From Ilex aquifolium (lineage: Eukaryota > Streptophyta > Magnoliopsida > Aquifoliales > Aquifoliaceae), in the NCBI GenBank assembly GCA_951799425.1, contig OX637398.1:15472270-15536269 (forward strand): a stretch of 64,000 nt of DNA, in the 5' to 3' direction. A program made the position numbers and the translations under genes. This document shows positions 1 to 11,508 of the stretch, piece by piece (position 1 is the first letter of the stretch; every line of letters starts with the position of its first letter). Under the pieces are notes generated by a model. The model saw only the letters and a program-made list of their open reading frames with translations. It was not told the origin of the DNA and made no database searches.

Positions 1-480
1 TAATATAAACCAAGGAAGAGCCACAACACGACACATGGAACCTACGACTAAGCACCACCGTCCGGACGGTGGTGGTGGCGTCCGGACGGCCACCCCAGAC
101 GGTTGAAGCTTATCCCTCCACCTCATGCTTCCTAGTTGCTTATAAATATGGGCTCCCTTCTTCATTCTTCACAAGGCCGGCCACCCAAGAGCTCCAAAGG
201 AAAATCCAAAGAGAGAAAAAGAAAGAAAAAGAGAAAGTCAAATACAATCCGGTCCGTCCTACCCAGCACTCTTGTATTTCTACATTTCTTGTATGTCTTT
301 CTATTCGGATAATTGAACTGCCGCCACTTTTTTGTCTTAATTGATAGTAAAGGTGGTTGTATTTCAATTGTTCCTTGCGAAAGACACGTCAGTCTTTTAA
401 TTATTGTTGTAATGAAACCTACCCGCACTCCTCGCTTGTCTATAGCAATGGGGCGTGAGTAGTCATTTATACCCTTCAGT
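1..480 (+). repeat. Unclassified LTR-like repeat with a TATA box
   Basis: No protein is recognisable here. A TATA-like TATAAAT at 141-147 lies in a promoter-like context. Upstream is a perfect palindrome ACCGTCCGGACGGT (57-70) and a second CGTCCGGACG (79-88). The same two-palindrome arrangement recurs inside both LTRs of the element at 21400-29238, so this may be the end of a related retroelement LTR cut by the window edge. Neither LTR boundary can be placed. The strand is inferred from the TATA orientation only. Confidence 0.35.
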
Positions 481-599
481 GAAGGGTGAACATATGTATA
501 GTATTAGTTAGATTATGGAAATGCTGGTGTTTTACTCATATATTTATTTATATATGTATTATGTGTTTCATGCATGATACAGTAATGTACGTAATTTCG

Positions 600-1215
600 G
601 TGCTGTGCCTGGAATTATGTCATCAGTGTATCATCAACCTGTCAGTCGAATATTTATGGTGTTCCTACCGGTATGGTTTATCCTCCACCGGAACACTGAG
701 GATGTTTACTGATGCATGGTACAAAAACCTAAATGATCCTCATGAATGACTTGTCCTTCTGGGTTATTAGGGTTGTTCAACTACTATATATAACTATATT
801 GCCAGTCGAATATCTACGGTATTCCTATCGGTATGGTTTATCCTCCACCGGAACGCTAAGGATGTTTAACTGGTATATATATATATATATCACAGATGAC
901 CAATTGAGTAATTAAAGAATTCCTCATGAAGGGCTTGTCCTTCTGGTTCATTCGAATTAGTCAATTGGCACATCTATAACCAGCTAACCTAAGAAGTTGC
1001 TGAGTTATGGTTTATTATTACCACCAGCTAACCTAAGAAGTTACTGAGTTATGGTTTATTATGTACGCACTTACTATCAAAAGATCAATTGAATAATTCA
1101 AGTATTCTTCATGAATGACTTGTCCTTCTGGTTTACTTGGATTAATCAATTGTCATGGATACCATCAGCTAATCTCAGAAGTTGTTGTGTGATGGTTTAT
1201 ATACATCAGACCTAC
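600..1215. repeat. Imperfect tandem repeat, period about 185 bp, three units
   Basis: A block containing TCCTCATGAATGACTTGTCC recurs near 737, 921 and 1106, giving a period of about 184-185 bp. Two units also share a GTTTATCCTCCACCGGAA segment (about 677 and 837). A short sub-duplication (CCAGCTAACCTAAGAAGTT) occurs at about 980 and 1023. Units are diverged and carry no shared reading frame. A (TA)n run sits at about 875-891. Such repeats are common inside retroelement non-coding regions, but the parent element is not identifiable. Confidence 0.6.
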
Positions 1216-1529
1216 CGGTTAACGTGCCAGTAACATGGAAGTTAATTGATGTAAGGTGGCATTTCCAGTATTTAACCAATATAAAGCATATGGAATCCCT
1301 AAACTAAAGGGTACCTTTTCTATTATTGTCATTAAGAAGTTACCTACCCATTTCATTTAAAGTAGACAAGTTATTAATCTAAGCTCACATCACAAGCTAT
1401 CAAATGTTATACTGCTTGAAACAACAACTTTAATATTTTTTTTTTAAATTCTAATTACTAAAACTCTTCGTGGGATCGATACTTGGACTTAAACCGAGAA
1501 AACTACAATTCGACCACTTATACTTGGGT

Positions 1530-2002
1530 GTATAATATAATTCAGATCACAAAATAGTGTGAATCAATCACAAATTGGATATGTTTACTTATGGTGGTAC
1601 GACTATATCATGAAAATCGGTTAAGTAAATAATGGTTGCTACATCATCCAATCACTCCGAGAAGCAAGTCAAGAATCTATTTGACTAAGATCCATGATCC
1701 AACTTATTCAAGAGCAAAGTGGACTATCTTCAATTAAAGGCATTCCAACAATATTATATAAGAACAATACATCTTGTATCACATAGCTCAAGGAAGAATA
1801 TATCAAATGCAACATAATGAAACATATATCATCAAAGTTAATTTACACACATGAGCTGGAGAAAAATGGTGATATTAATGTTCAGCAGATTCGTTCAACT
1901 GAAAATTTAGCAGATTTATTCACTAAAGCACGCCCACCGACTACATTATAGAAATTGGTGAACCAAATCGGAATGCGGCGTCTCAAAGATCTATCAAGTT
2001 GA
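1530..2002 (+). pseudogene. Ty1/Copia pol remnant: RNase H C-terminal part
   Basis: Conceptual translation in shifting frames gives the end of a Copia RNase H: a QIGYVFTYGG-like segment, then a stretch matching the 'SKLIYTHELEKNGDINVQQI' region, then NLADLFTKA and GMRRLKDL near the end. Several stops and frame changes interrupt it, so it is dead. It is followed by purine-rich GGGGGAGG-type tracts and a probable 3' LTR, the usual Copia order. Upstream integrase and reverse transcriptase parts are not seen. The family assignment rests on remembered Copia motifs. Confidence 0.75.
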
Positions 2003-2190
2003 ACATTCATCATTTTGATCGGATGTTTTCAATAGGGGGAGGCATGTACTCTTTTTTCTTTTGCTAATGTTTTTTTCCACTGGATTTTACTTAGCAATGT
2101 TTTTAACAAAGCAGTGGTTAGGATCCCAATGGTTTTATCAAAATCGGATTTTCGACCCTAGTGTTATTTAAATAGTCATCTAAGGGGGAG

Positions 2191-2640
2191 TGTTATAAAT
2201 ACTATGTATGATGTGGATGACTACTATACACAAATAGTGACACATAGTACCAAATAGTGTTGGATATAACCTTACAATGCATGAATAGTTATCGTATTTA
2301 ATAGAATAGTCCCCCACCTTTCTATCGACAATGCTGAAATGTGTCTATAAAAAGGTCCCAAATTGTAGAATCAACGCATACTGAAGGAAATATATATCTC
2401 CACCCCTCCCTCACTTCAGTATTGTCTCCATCTCTCAATTTGTTTGTTTAAATTAGTTATTTGCACCCACATTAATTTGCTTATTTTATATCACGTTCCT
2501 ATTATTCATAAATTGATCATCTTCACAAATTGTATAAATTGACTATTAGTTCTACTTCTTTCTTGTCTGTTATCTTCTTTCATACAAGAATTTACTCTCA
2601 ATATCATCCAAGTCCTTTTCTCGTTGTTGTAAGTAAAAAA
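2191..2640 (+). repeat. Probable Copia 3' LTR (right boundary uncertain)
   Basis: The stretch begins TGTTATAAATAC immediately after a polypurine tract AAGGGGGAG (2182-2190), as expected for a Copia 3' LTR following the RNase H remnant. A TATA box TATAAAAAGG is at 2346-2355 with a CT-rich leader downstream. The terminal CA and target duplication were not identified, so the right edge is approximate. No matching 5' LTR is present in the window. An earlier GGGGGAGGCATG tract (2035-2046) is an alternative polypurine tract. Confidence 0.55.
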
Positions 2641-4680
2641 TGATGTAAGGATTGTAGAAATCAAATAAATTATTAAAATGCCTCTATATATTTAATTTGG
2701 GTTTAAATCTACTTAAAGATGCTTTTAAAATTTAATTGAGTTAGACTTAAGCACTATAAGCCCAAATAAATTGAGTTAGTAGACTTGAGCACTATAAACC
2801 CAAATAAAAACAAGCTTATCAGTGAATCCCATAGTTTTTATAAACACAAATGGTCAACACTAAAAAGTCTATACATGTTTTTGAAGATAGAGTGACCAAA
2901 GAATCAACAAATTGATTGGTAGACTTCTTGGCATTGACAAATTCCATATCAATTCCATCACACAACTTCTGCACCACAATGGACCGAGAAGGTGTTAGGG
3001 ATATCTCCTTCAATGTGAATGTCTCATCTGTTTGTCGAACCACAAAATTTGAGTCACCAAAACTATGATGTTGGACGCAGTACTCATACTGAAAATTACG
3101 ATCAAGAATGACTCTATCAATCGCCATTTACTTCAAAGATACATTCTGAAGCATTTCTCAAATACTAAAGTTTAGTCTCTTCCTACGAATTAGTGAATCA
3201 GGCACCTTAACTCTATAAGTACTTAACATGTAATCCATCACTCCGGTGATTTTATTGTCGTTTAATGCCAAGTATAATAGTCTTTTCATCTACAAATTCT
3301 AGTCTTTCTGTCATTTTATATGCCAGTTGTATTTCTACATTCTAGTCCATTCCGTTATCAGTTGAAAATTATTTAAGTCATTGATCTCCAAGGCATAGAA
3401 AAGAGTTCAAATATAATCTTACGTCTTGCTATAATCGCCTAAATAGTCACGATTTAAGAACCTCACACATGTTCGAATAGATAAGGTCGTAAGTATTTGG
3501 ATCTAAGTTCAATTAAACTTTAGCACGCCTGCAATCTGAAAATATGTCAAACAATAACAAAAAGTAAAAATGTTAATTGAGTCGTATCGTGTCATATTCA
3601 TATGGTGTCGTGTTGGGTTGTGTATTATTTTGATCACTACGATGGTCAACTATCAGCCAAGTTTAGTGGTGCATATATTTGTATCTGTTTGACAAGCTAA
3701 ACTAATCCTCACAAATTGGTGAATATAGAGGGCGTGGAAGAGGGTTAAAAAAAAGGAAACTAAAAAGTTAATCTCAATGAAGCTCTTCTCAAATCAAATT
3801 CAATCAAAGTCTTACAAGTCTATCTTTGAAAAGGATAATATATTGTCAAGGTCCTTCTCTAAGAGCTCTCTCAAATGATCTTCACTCGATCTTTTCAAAA
3901 GATAATGCAAAGACACATTCGTTATACCACCTTGAAGTTCAAAAAACACGATATCCCGACCACCTTATTTACCAAATTAATCGAAAACTAGAGTATTGTA
4001 CATGCAAAAGTACACCAAAACAAAGTCAACACCATATTGTATTTGAAAAGCAAAGAACCAATGATTGTGATCTATTACATGTTTTGTTTAAAGTCCACAA
4101 ATAAAATTTGGCAGACAAGGATATAGATTTAGATGGCTCCTCAACAAAGCTTAGAGCCTAAATACAAAATAACAACAAAACAATCATGTGAAACCTTGAC
4201 ATGTATTTTATAGCATTTTACGAATGTTGGACCTAAAATTTAATTTCTAATAGTGATGTATAGGGTTAAATTATGAGATGGAAAAGTAAGTGTAAATTAG
4301 TAAGAAATGAAAATTTAGTGATACGTGTGATAATAAATGAAAAGGAAGAGGTGAAAGTGTAATTAGTTAAAAAGAGACAAAAAAAAAAAAAATAAAAAGC
4401 TTATAATTAAGCATGAGGTGTGCTAGAAAGGACACTTGCCCATGCATGGATGAAGTAGGCATATGAGTTAAGCAACTGTTTAGGGCCCAAAAAAAAGGGG
4501 CCTCAATAGTAAAGATGATCTCTATGTATAATTTAATTTGGCCCAATTTTAATTCTTAGAAGGCCCAGACTACACCAAGGGCCCAAGTCATCTAACTCTT
4601 CACTCTTTCTCCAACAGTCAAATACTAAAAAAACAAAAGTCACTTTCCCACAATTAAAGCCTAATTATTGGGTCCTTTGG
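2641..4680. other. Gene-poor spacer
   Basis: AT-rich sequence without a supportable gene. One minus-strand open frame of 102 codons (2819-3127) begins MAIDRVILDRNF and has no splice context or family I recognise. A plus-strand frame of 92 codons at 3826-4104 likewise looks random. Poly-A and poly-T runs are frequent. Both frames could be remnants of a decayed gene, but the sequence alone does not support calling them. Confidence 0.5.
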
Positions 4681-4816
4681 ACGCCGGTCCATTTTTGTAA
4701 ACTTATTTGGGTTTAAGTACACTTAAAAAACTTATTTGGGAATAAGTTTATTTTGATCCATTGTCCGAAATATCCTCAATAGTTATATTTAATCAAAACT
4801 TGTTTGAAAAAACTAA

Positions 4817-4988
4817 GAGCAATGCTATATATCCCAAATCTCTAACCCAAATTTTCATCCCAAATCAAGGAAGACCACTGGATCAGTGGGTCATATTTAA
4901 AAAAGTTGATGGGACCCACTCATCCAATGGTCTTCCTTCATTTGGGATGAAAATTTGGGTTAGAGATTTGGGATACATAGTATTTCCC
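4817..4988. mobile_element. MITE, Mutator-like, 172 bp with 9-bp target duplication
   Basis: The element is almost entirely two inverted arms. The left begins GAGCAATGCTATATATCCC and the right arm reads GGGAAATACTATGTATCCC in reverse complement. Arms extend over about 75 bases each around a short centre. It is flanked by the perfect 9-bp direct repeat AAAAACTAA (4808-4816 and 4989-4997). A 9-bp duplication with long inverted ends is typical of Mutator-like elements. A second member of the family is at 53768-53947. It encodes no protein and would depend on a transposase made elsewhere. Confidence 0.85.
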
Positions 4989-5004
4989 AAAAACTAATAA
5001 CTCA

Positions 5005-5320
5005 TATATATATATATATATGTTAACATTAAACAGTAACACGCTCAATAAAAAAATAGTAACATCAAAAAATAACATGCTCAATAAAAACTTTAATTAA
5101 AAATTTGATCATTGTAATAGAGTGACACCCCCACAACAAAATAAGTACTCACATATGGTGTCACTATATTGCAATGATTAAATTTTTAATTAAATTTTTT
5201 TATTGAACATGTTATTGTTTGATGTTACTATTTTTTTGTTGAGCATGTTATTGTTTGATGTTACTATTTTTTTGTTGAGCGTGTTACTGTTTAATGTTAC
5301 TATATATATATATATATATA
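5005..5320. repeat. Foldback of GTAACA-type short repeats between (TA)n runs
   Basis: Left arm (about 5021-5125) and right arm (about 5155-5302) are inverted copies built from units such as GTTACTATTTTTTTGTTGAG and its complement. The whole is bounded on both sides by (TA)n runs. The loop contains a CCCCCACAACAAAATAAG segment. Insertion into or out of a TA microsatellite hides any target duplication. The same unit occurs in tandem at 7081-7340. Confidence 0.6.
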
Positions 5321-6224
5321 GTAACATTAATAGAAATAATTTTAATGGTAGCACAATTTCCAAGTTATGAGTTTTTATATTTGAAAACATTGAAACTAAC
5401 AATGATAGATAATATTTATGGTATGGGTAATTAGGTTATACAAAAAAAAAAATTGAAATGTGTACTTAATGACAATAATTTGATGAAAAAGAGGACTTCG
5501 TGGAGTATAAGTATGACTATGGTACTTAAAGCCAAATAAGTTTTAAAAAAGTACCCACAGTCAAATATTCTCTAATTATTTGTTCCCTCTCTTTCTCTTC
5601 ATTAATGGCCCCAACCCTCAATTATAAAATGGGTGGGGCTATTCCCACCCCATTTAATCTCTTATTATCAAACTACTAAACTCACCCCTTCTATACCCAC
5701 CTCATTATCAACTAAGTTTACATCATGCTATACACACTCCTTTTAATAAGTAAGATCACCTTATATTTTCTCACAATTAGAGTTTTATTCACTATCTTAT
5801 GTCATTAACCCACAAAAATATTTTTTCAATGAAATACATGTTAGTATTACTTCTCGATTTAATTTTATGTTTGATTTCATGTGTGTTGTGTGGATTTTCA
5901 TTATTTTTTGGTGTATTTTGGTATCTCTGTCAAATTTAATAATTTTTTATTTAGAATTTATATGTTTATTTATATATATGTATGCATTCAAATTAGTGTT
6001 TTGGTATCTCTTCCGACCACTAATTATCTTCTTTTAATTTTCTTTTCTTGTTTCGTTTGTTTCAGTAACTATTAGGTTAGTTTGTTTTTTCTTGTTTTGG
6101 CTTTGTTTTTCCTTTCTTTTGCTTGTTACGGTTTTGTTTGTTCCTTCTTTCCTTGTTCTTTTTTTTTTTTCGTTTCGTTTTTTCTTGTTCATTTTTTTTT
6201 TGTGAAAATTGAGGGTGAGTCTTC

Positions 6225-7349
6225 CTGGATAGACTTATAATGACTTGAGTCCGTCAAGGAAACTTATTTGGTAATAAGTCCATTTTTTTTCTTACTAATA
6301 AGTACTTAAGTCCAATATTTTTTTAAATCCCAAAAATATCTTTAATAGTATTATTGTGTTCAATTATAGTTTTAAATTAATTTTTTAAATTAGAAATTAT
6401 TATTCCTTAATTTACTCCTAAATTGAAATTCAAATTTATATTCTCTCTCTCGTTAAAAGAAGACCCTCTCATTCAATAACAAATGCAAACTTTCACAATA
6501 ACAATTGCAAACCGTAATGTAACATCTATTTTTTTTTCACAGTTACATTAATTTTTTATGCACAGTAGCACAACGACTTTAACAAAACTCAGGAGGATAT
6601 ATGTTGCATAGTAACATTAACAAAATATTTTTTTACACGGTAACATCAATGAAATATTTTTTTCCTTCACAATAACAATAATTTTCCCTTACTTTTCACA
6701 AAATACGGTCCACAAATCAAAAAATTACATTATTTAGAGTAGTAACATATAATCGTCAGTTGAATTAGGACACTGATCACCACTTGTGAATGTGAAGATA
6801 TCGAATATGTAAAAATGATTTCCTTTTCCCTCATAGTAACATTAACTTTTTCCCACAAGTAAGACAATTAAACATTTTTCGATTGTATTGCACATCAAAA
6901 GATCCAAAAAATTGAAACTTATATCATTTAATTTAGTAACAATGAATCGCATGGAATGAAAAAAACAATGACAATTTTGAAAACTTGGAGGCTTCTTCAT
7001 CTAGTTATGGGTTAAAATGCTACTATTTTTATTTTCAATTTTGTTCAATGTTTCATATTGCTTTTTTTTTTTTTGTTAAGTATGTTACTATTTTTGTTAA
7101 GCATGTTATTATTTTTGTTAATCATGTTACTATTTTTGTTAAATATGTTACTATTTTTTGTTGAACATGTTGCTATTGTTATTTTTTTTAAAAGATTAAT
7201 ATTAAATGTTACTATTTTTTATGTTTAAATATTACTATTTTTTTTATGTTTAAATGTTACTATTTTTTTGTATTTAAATGGTAACTTTTTTGTGTTTAAA
7301 TGATAACATTTTTTTGTATTTGAATGTTACTATTTTTTATTTTTAATGT

Positions 7350-7427
<78 letters not shown>

Positions 7428-7630
7428 GAGAGAGATATAGTCCTAACCTATATATGAATATAGATAGATATGATAGAAAAGTTTTTTTAGTTTTACTTCA
7501 CTTCTAAAGGGAAGGGATAGTCTGGTAAAATTGACAAAAAACGGAATTCATAACAAATAAGTTTTCTTGGCGGACTTAAGTCCAAACAAGTACATATAGG
7601 GTGACCGGCCTCCAAATTTCCCTTTTTTTT
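6225..7630. mobile_element. Possible nested inverted-repeat element inside the 2.5-kb element
   Basis: Arms of about 50 bases at 6235-6290 (AGTCCGTCAAGGAAACTTAT) and 7555-7600 (inverse of AGTCCGCCAAGAAAACTTAT) face each other. The right side ends in a GGCCGGTC motif on the minus strand. T-rich CTTGTTT tracts flank both sides. The arm sequence resembles the ends of the candidate at 4685-5565. No clean target duplication was found. Confidence 0.3.
7081..7421. repeat. GTTACTATTTTT short tandem repeat followed by (TA)n
   Basis: About ten imperfect units of a roughly 22-25 base pattern (GTTACTATTTTTGTTAAGCAT and variants) run to about 7345. An uninterrupted (TA)n of about 68 bases follows (7353-7421). 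The pattern also makes up the foldback at 5005-5320. Open frames across it are artefacts of low complexity. Confidence 0.75.
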
Positions 7631-7717
7631 TTCTTGTTTCATTTTGATTGTTTCTTTTTTTTCTTCTTCTTTCGTCTTTGCTTGTTCTTTTTTTTCTTGT
7701 TTCGATTTTGCTTGTTT

Positions 7718-7749
<32 letters not shown>

Positions 7750-8553
7750 GCATTCAAACTAATTGTCTTGTTTCATTTTTTTTCTTCTAATGACTTCGTT
7801 TTTGTTTTTTTTTTTGTAGCGATGACTTCTTCTTTCATTTGATTTGGGTGATGATTATAAGTTGAAAGATATATTAGTATGTTAATGGAGGTAAACTTAG
7901 TCATTAATGGGTGAGTTTAGTCACGAATTAATGGTTACATAATGGGGTAGGCTTAGTCATTAAATATGTGTAGAAAAAATGAGTGAACTTAGTTACTAAT
8001 GGGGTGTGTATATCATGGGGTGAATTTAGTTATTAATGGGATGAGTATAAAAGGGGTGCACTTAGTGGTTTGATAATAAGAAACTAAATGGGGTGGTAAT
8101 GAATTTTTGTGGGGTGAGAATGGATTTTTGTGCGGTGAGAATAGCCCAACCCTTATAAAATATACCCACTATCATCTCTCTCTCTCTTACACACACATTA
8201 TTATCTTTCTCTCTGCCCAAGTAAAAACAAATTCACACAGTATGTGTGATCTCTCTCTGCCAACCCAAATGGAATTGAAAATGTATATATTTGTTTGATT
8301 AGCAATTTATTTGTTGAATGTTTTTATTAATATGATTAATTTAATGCAATTATTTATTTTTTATTGTGAATATTTGAAATAGTAGATGATTTGGGAGGCA
8401 GACAAATCATCAATCAAATCTTATACAATTTCTATTTATCAGGTGCTATTGTTTCATTCTTATTGATTTTTATAATATATTAGATTGTTCTCATAGTATA
8501 CTTAATTATTATTTTAAATTTTATTTTGTTCACAAGAATTTGTAATTTAAAAT

Positions 8554-10683
8554 ATGTCAAGTAGAAAATATGAATGCGGATACGAAAAGTGAAAAAAAAG
8601 AAGAGAAAAATAGATGAACTAAATCAATCTAAAAAAGGAGCACTTGATAAATTTCTTAATAAAAAAAAAAATGACAATTTCAAGTAAGAGTTTAATGATT
8701 AAACAATCAACCCTTTTAACAGAGTCTAAAAATAGTGAAACTGTTGATAAAGAAGATAATGATGAGCATCAAGAACAAGTAGAAAAAAAATGAAATTAAT
8801 CAAAAAATTAACAATCTCAACAAATCAACCACTTTAACGGAATGTGAAAATAATAAACAATTGATAAAGAAGATAGCATTAAGCATTAAGAAAAATTACA
8901 AAAAATGTGAATCAATTAATGAAGAAAATGACAATCTCAACAAAATAATGGATTCTACTCTGATAAATATATATGACCCCAAGCAATGGAATGACATTGA
9001 CATAGAATTAAGGGATTTATTAGTAGAAAGATGTCCAATTAGAGATAACAATTTACTTTTTCCGAAAGATGAAAATAATAGGCATTTTTAAACAATACAC
9101 TACCTTCGAAAATTACCAAACGGAGAAAAATATGATAAAAAGTGTATTATTTTTGTTGCAAATTATTTAATTCTAAGTCAAATACAAGTCAGTTAGCTAA
9201 TTGGGGAAATCTGACGTATTCAACATGGTGAAATTCATAATTATTATCTTGATCATAAAATACAAAATGAGCTAATGCAGATATTAGCAATTGAAATTAA
9301 AAGTACAATTATTAAAAATATTTTTCAGTGATACTTGATTGTATTCCTGATATAAGTCATTAGAAACAAATGACTTTTATATTACGATGTGTGGATATTT
9401 CAACAATTATAATAAAAATAGAATAATATTTTTAGGATTTTTAGAGGTAGATGATACTTCAAGAAAAAGTCTTTTTAATGAACTTATAGATGTAATTAAA
9501 AGCTTGGAACTTGATATTAATGATATAAGAGGACAAGGTATGATAATGGATCCTATATGAAGGGAAAACATCAAGGTATGAAAAAAAGACTATTAGATGT
9601 AAACCCTAGAACATTCTACACAGCATGCGGTTGTCATAATCTGAACCTGGTACTTTGTGATATGACTAATTCTTGTTCTAGAGCTATGTCTTTTTTTGAG
9701 TTGTGCATGCAACGCATATATTCTTTATTTTCCTCTTCAACAAAATGGTGAAAAATTTTACAAGAATATGTATCTATTTTAACTATTAAGCAGTTGTCAC
9801 AAACGCGTTAGGAAAGTCGCATTGAAAGTGTTAAGATAATAAGATTTCAAGCTCTGCAAATAAGAGATGTCTTACTTTACGTATCAAAAATTAGTGGAGA
9901 TCCCAAAGCAAGTAGTGAGGCTAAATGTTTAGCTACATATGAAATTGAAAATTTTGAGTTCTTATTAGGGATGACAACTTGGTATGATATATTATTTGCA
10001 GTTAACTCAATGAGTAAAAATTTATAATCTAAAGACATGCATATTGATGTTGATATAGATCAATTAAATGGTCTTATTTCATTTTTGAAAAAAATAAAGG
10101 AAAAATGGCTTTACATCTTCTTTGATACTATCTAAAGAAATTACAATGGAAATAGAAGTAAAACCTACATTCCGTTAAAAAATGCATTATTCATAGAAAA
10201 AAATAATTTTATGAGAATATGGATGAAGAAACAATGCAATCACCTAAGGAATCTTTTAGAATCAATTATTTTGTATATATTGTAGATCAAGCTATTTTTT
10301 CAATTGAAAATAGATTTGAACAGTTAAAATTATACGAGAATATTTTTGGTTTTGTATTTTGTTTGAAAAAATTAAAATCATTAGATGATGAGAGTTTAAA
10401 AAACTATTGTCTTGAACTTGAGAATTTTTTAAAGTATGATCAATTATCGGATATTGATGGATTAAATTTATTTTCAGAACTAAAAGTATTAAAAAAAGTT
10501 TTACAAACAGAAAATAACACTATATAAAAAAACTAATTTTTTTTTCCAAATGCGTTTATTGCTTATAGAATATTATCGATAATAGTTGTAACAGTTGCTT
10601 CTGTGGAAAGAAATTTTCCAAAATTAAAGCTCATAAAATTCTATTTATGATCAACTATGTCACAAGAAAAATTGAATGAATTC
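8554..10683 (+). pseudogene. Decayed hAT-superfamily transposase (TTF zinc-finger type)
   Basis: A broken open frame begins MSSRKYECGYEK and continues with a lysine-rich segment and GALDKFLNKK. It then has the TTF-type zinc-finger region ([37 protein letters not shown]), a DIRGQGMIMDP-like segment, CGCHNLNLVLCDM, and near the end TMSQEKLNE from the C-terminal dimerisation region. This order matches plant hAT transposases with TTF/DUF4371 domains. Many stops and frameshifts make it non-functional. It ends abruptly at the 5' LTR of the Tat element, which appears to have inserted into it. No hAT terminal repeats were located. Confidence 0.8.
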
Positions 10684-11449
10684 TGATGATACCTAAAATA
10701 AACCCCAAACATGAGCTCAGGAAATGAGCTCAGCTCGGGAGCTCAGGTAAGGTATGCAAAGCTCTACCAACCAGAACTTAGCTCGTGAGATCGGGTAAGA
10801 CAAGCAGAGCTCATTCAAGCCATAGTCAGAGCTCGTCCAGCCAGTATTGGAGCTCCCCAAAGCAAGATAATAGGGGAAGAAGTGAGGAGACAGCAAGACG
10901 ATAGCTGACACCTCCGAAGTAGGAGTCAAGCTGGAATCAAGGCATAAAACCCTTAACCAACCAAGATCCTCTCCAAATATTAAGGAGGATCCCATGGTAG
11001 AAGGCAAAGATCTCGGGATATAGACCGTTAAAACCAGCCATATGGAGTTTAGGTAACTCTAGGACTGGAGAGAGAGAGAGGGGAAGATCCCTTCATTATA
11101 GGAAGTAAAATCGGATTAGAGGTAAGCAAGAGGCTATAAAAGGGGGATAGGCCTCCATTGAGGAGGAGATAGGCAATAGAGCCACGAAGAACCCTAATTC
11201 CCTCCTCACTACGTTGTAACACGCTCAATACAATCAATAAAGAAATAGGAGCAAGAGACTCCATTGCAGAGTGGACTAGCCGAGCTCTCAGGCCGGTGAA
11301 CCACTGTAACTCCTTTGTGTTATCTCCCTTTCCTCAATTCCCAAAAACATCAACCAGCATTGTTTGGCACGAGCCTTGTAGCTCAGACACCACATTTAAT
11401 TTCACGCATATCCAGACCCATAGCTCAATTTCGGTAGATAACACCATCA
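10684..11449 (+). repeat. 5' LTR of the Tat-lineage element
   Basis: It is near identical in sequence and identical in length to 30900-31665. It starts TGATGATACC and ends ACCATCA. A TATA box (CTATAAAAG, 11134-11142) lies about two thirds along. An AATAAAG polyadenylation-like signal follows at about 11237. GAGCTC-rich words are frequent in the first 200 bases. Confidence 0.9.
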
Positions 11450-11452
11450 ATT

Positions 11453-11471
11453 TGGCGCCGTCTGTGGGAAC
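11453..11471 (+). other. Primer-binding site of the Tat-lineage element
   Basis: TGGCGCCGTCTGTGGGAAC begins three bases after the 5' LTR. The first nine bases (TGGCGCCGT) complement the 3' end of plant tRNA-Asp as I recall it; the remainder diverges. The other Tat-type element has the same site at 44131-44149 on the minus strand. Confidence 0.75.
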
Positions 11472-11508
11472 GACAGTTCTTGTTACAAATATACTGATTT
11501 TTTAGTGA

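Larger units (their letters stand above)
4685..5565. mobile_element. Possible inverted-end element holding two smaller insertions
   Basis: The left side carries AAACTTATTTGGGTTTAAGT (about 4699-4718) and the right side the inverted counterpart ACTTAAAGCCAAATAAGTTTT (about 5524-5543 on +). Between them sit the 172-bp MITE and a foldback of GTAAC-type repeats. The left end also has a CGCCGGTCC motif (4683-4691) that recurs at 7602-7608 (inverted) and 61767-61775. No target duplication was found, so the borders are approximate and the assignment is tentative. Confidence 0.3.
5631..8152. mobile_element. Non-autonomous Mutator-like element, 2.5 kb, 9-bp TSD
   Basis: Termini are inverted: left GGGTGGGGCTATTCCCACCC, right GGGTTGGGCTATTC in reverse complement. 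Homology continues inward (an ATTATCAAACTACTAAACTCACC-type stretch and its inverse at about 8045-8080). The perfect 9-bp direct repeat TTATAAAAT flanks it (5622-5630 and 8153-8161). No transposase frame is present. The interior is AT-rich, with T-rich tracts, GTTACTATTTTT repeats and a (TA)n run. A 569-bp relative with the same termini is at 52404-52972. Confidence 0.8.

Noticed and set aside
2819-3127. Minus-strand 102-codon frame as a host gene
   Set aside because: Reasonable composition but no family recognised, no splice partners, and it lies in decayed repeat-flanked DNA; left as unsupported.
7548-7842. Opposed open frames over T-rich and (TA)n sequence
   Set aside because: They encode only low-complexity Ile/Tyr/Phe/Lys runs and are explained by microsatellite sequence.
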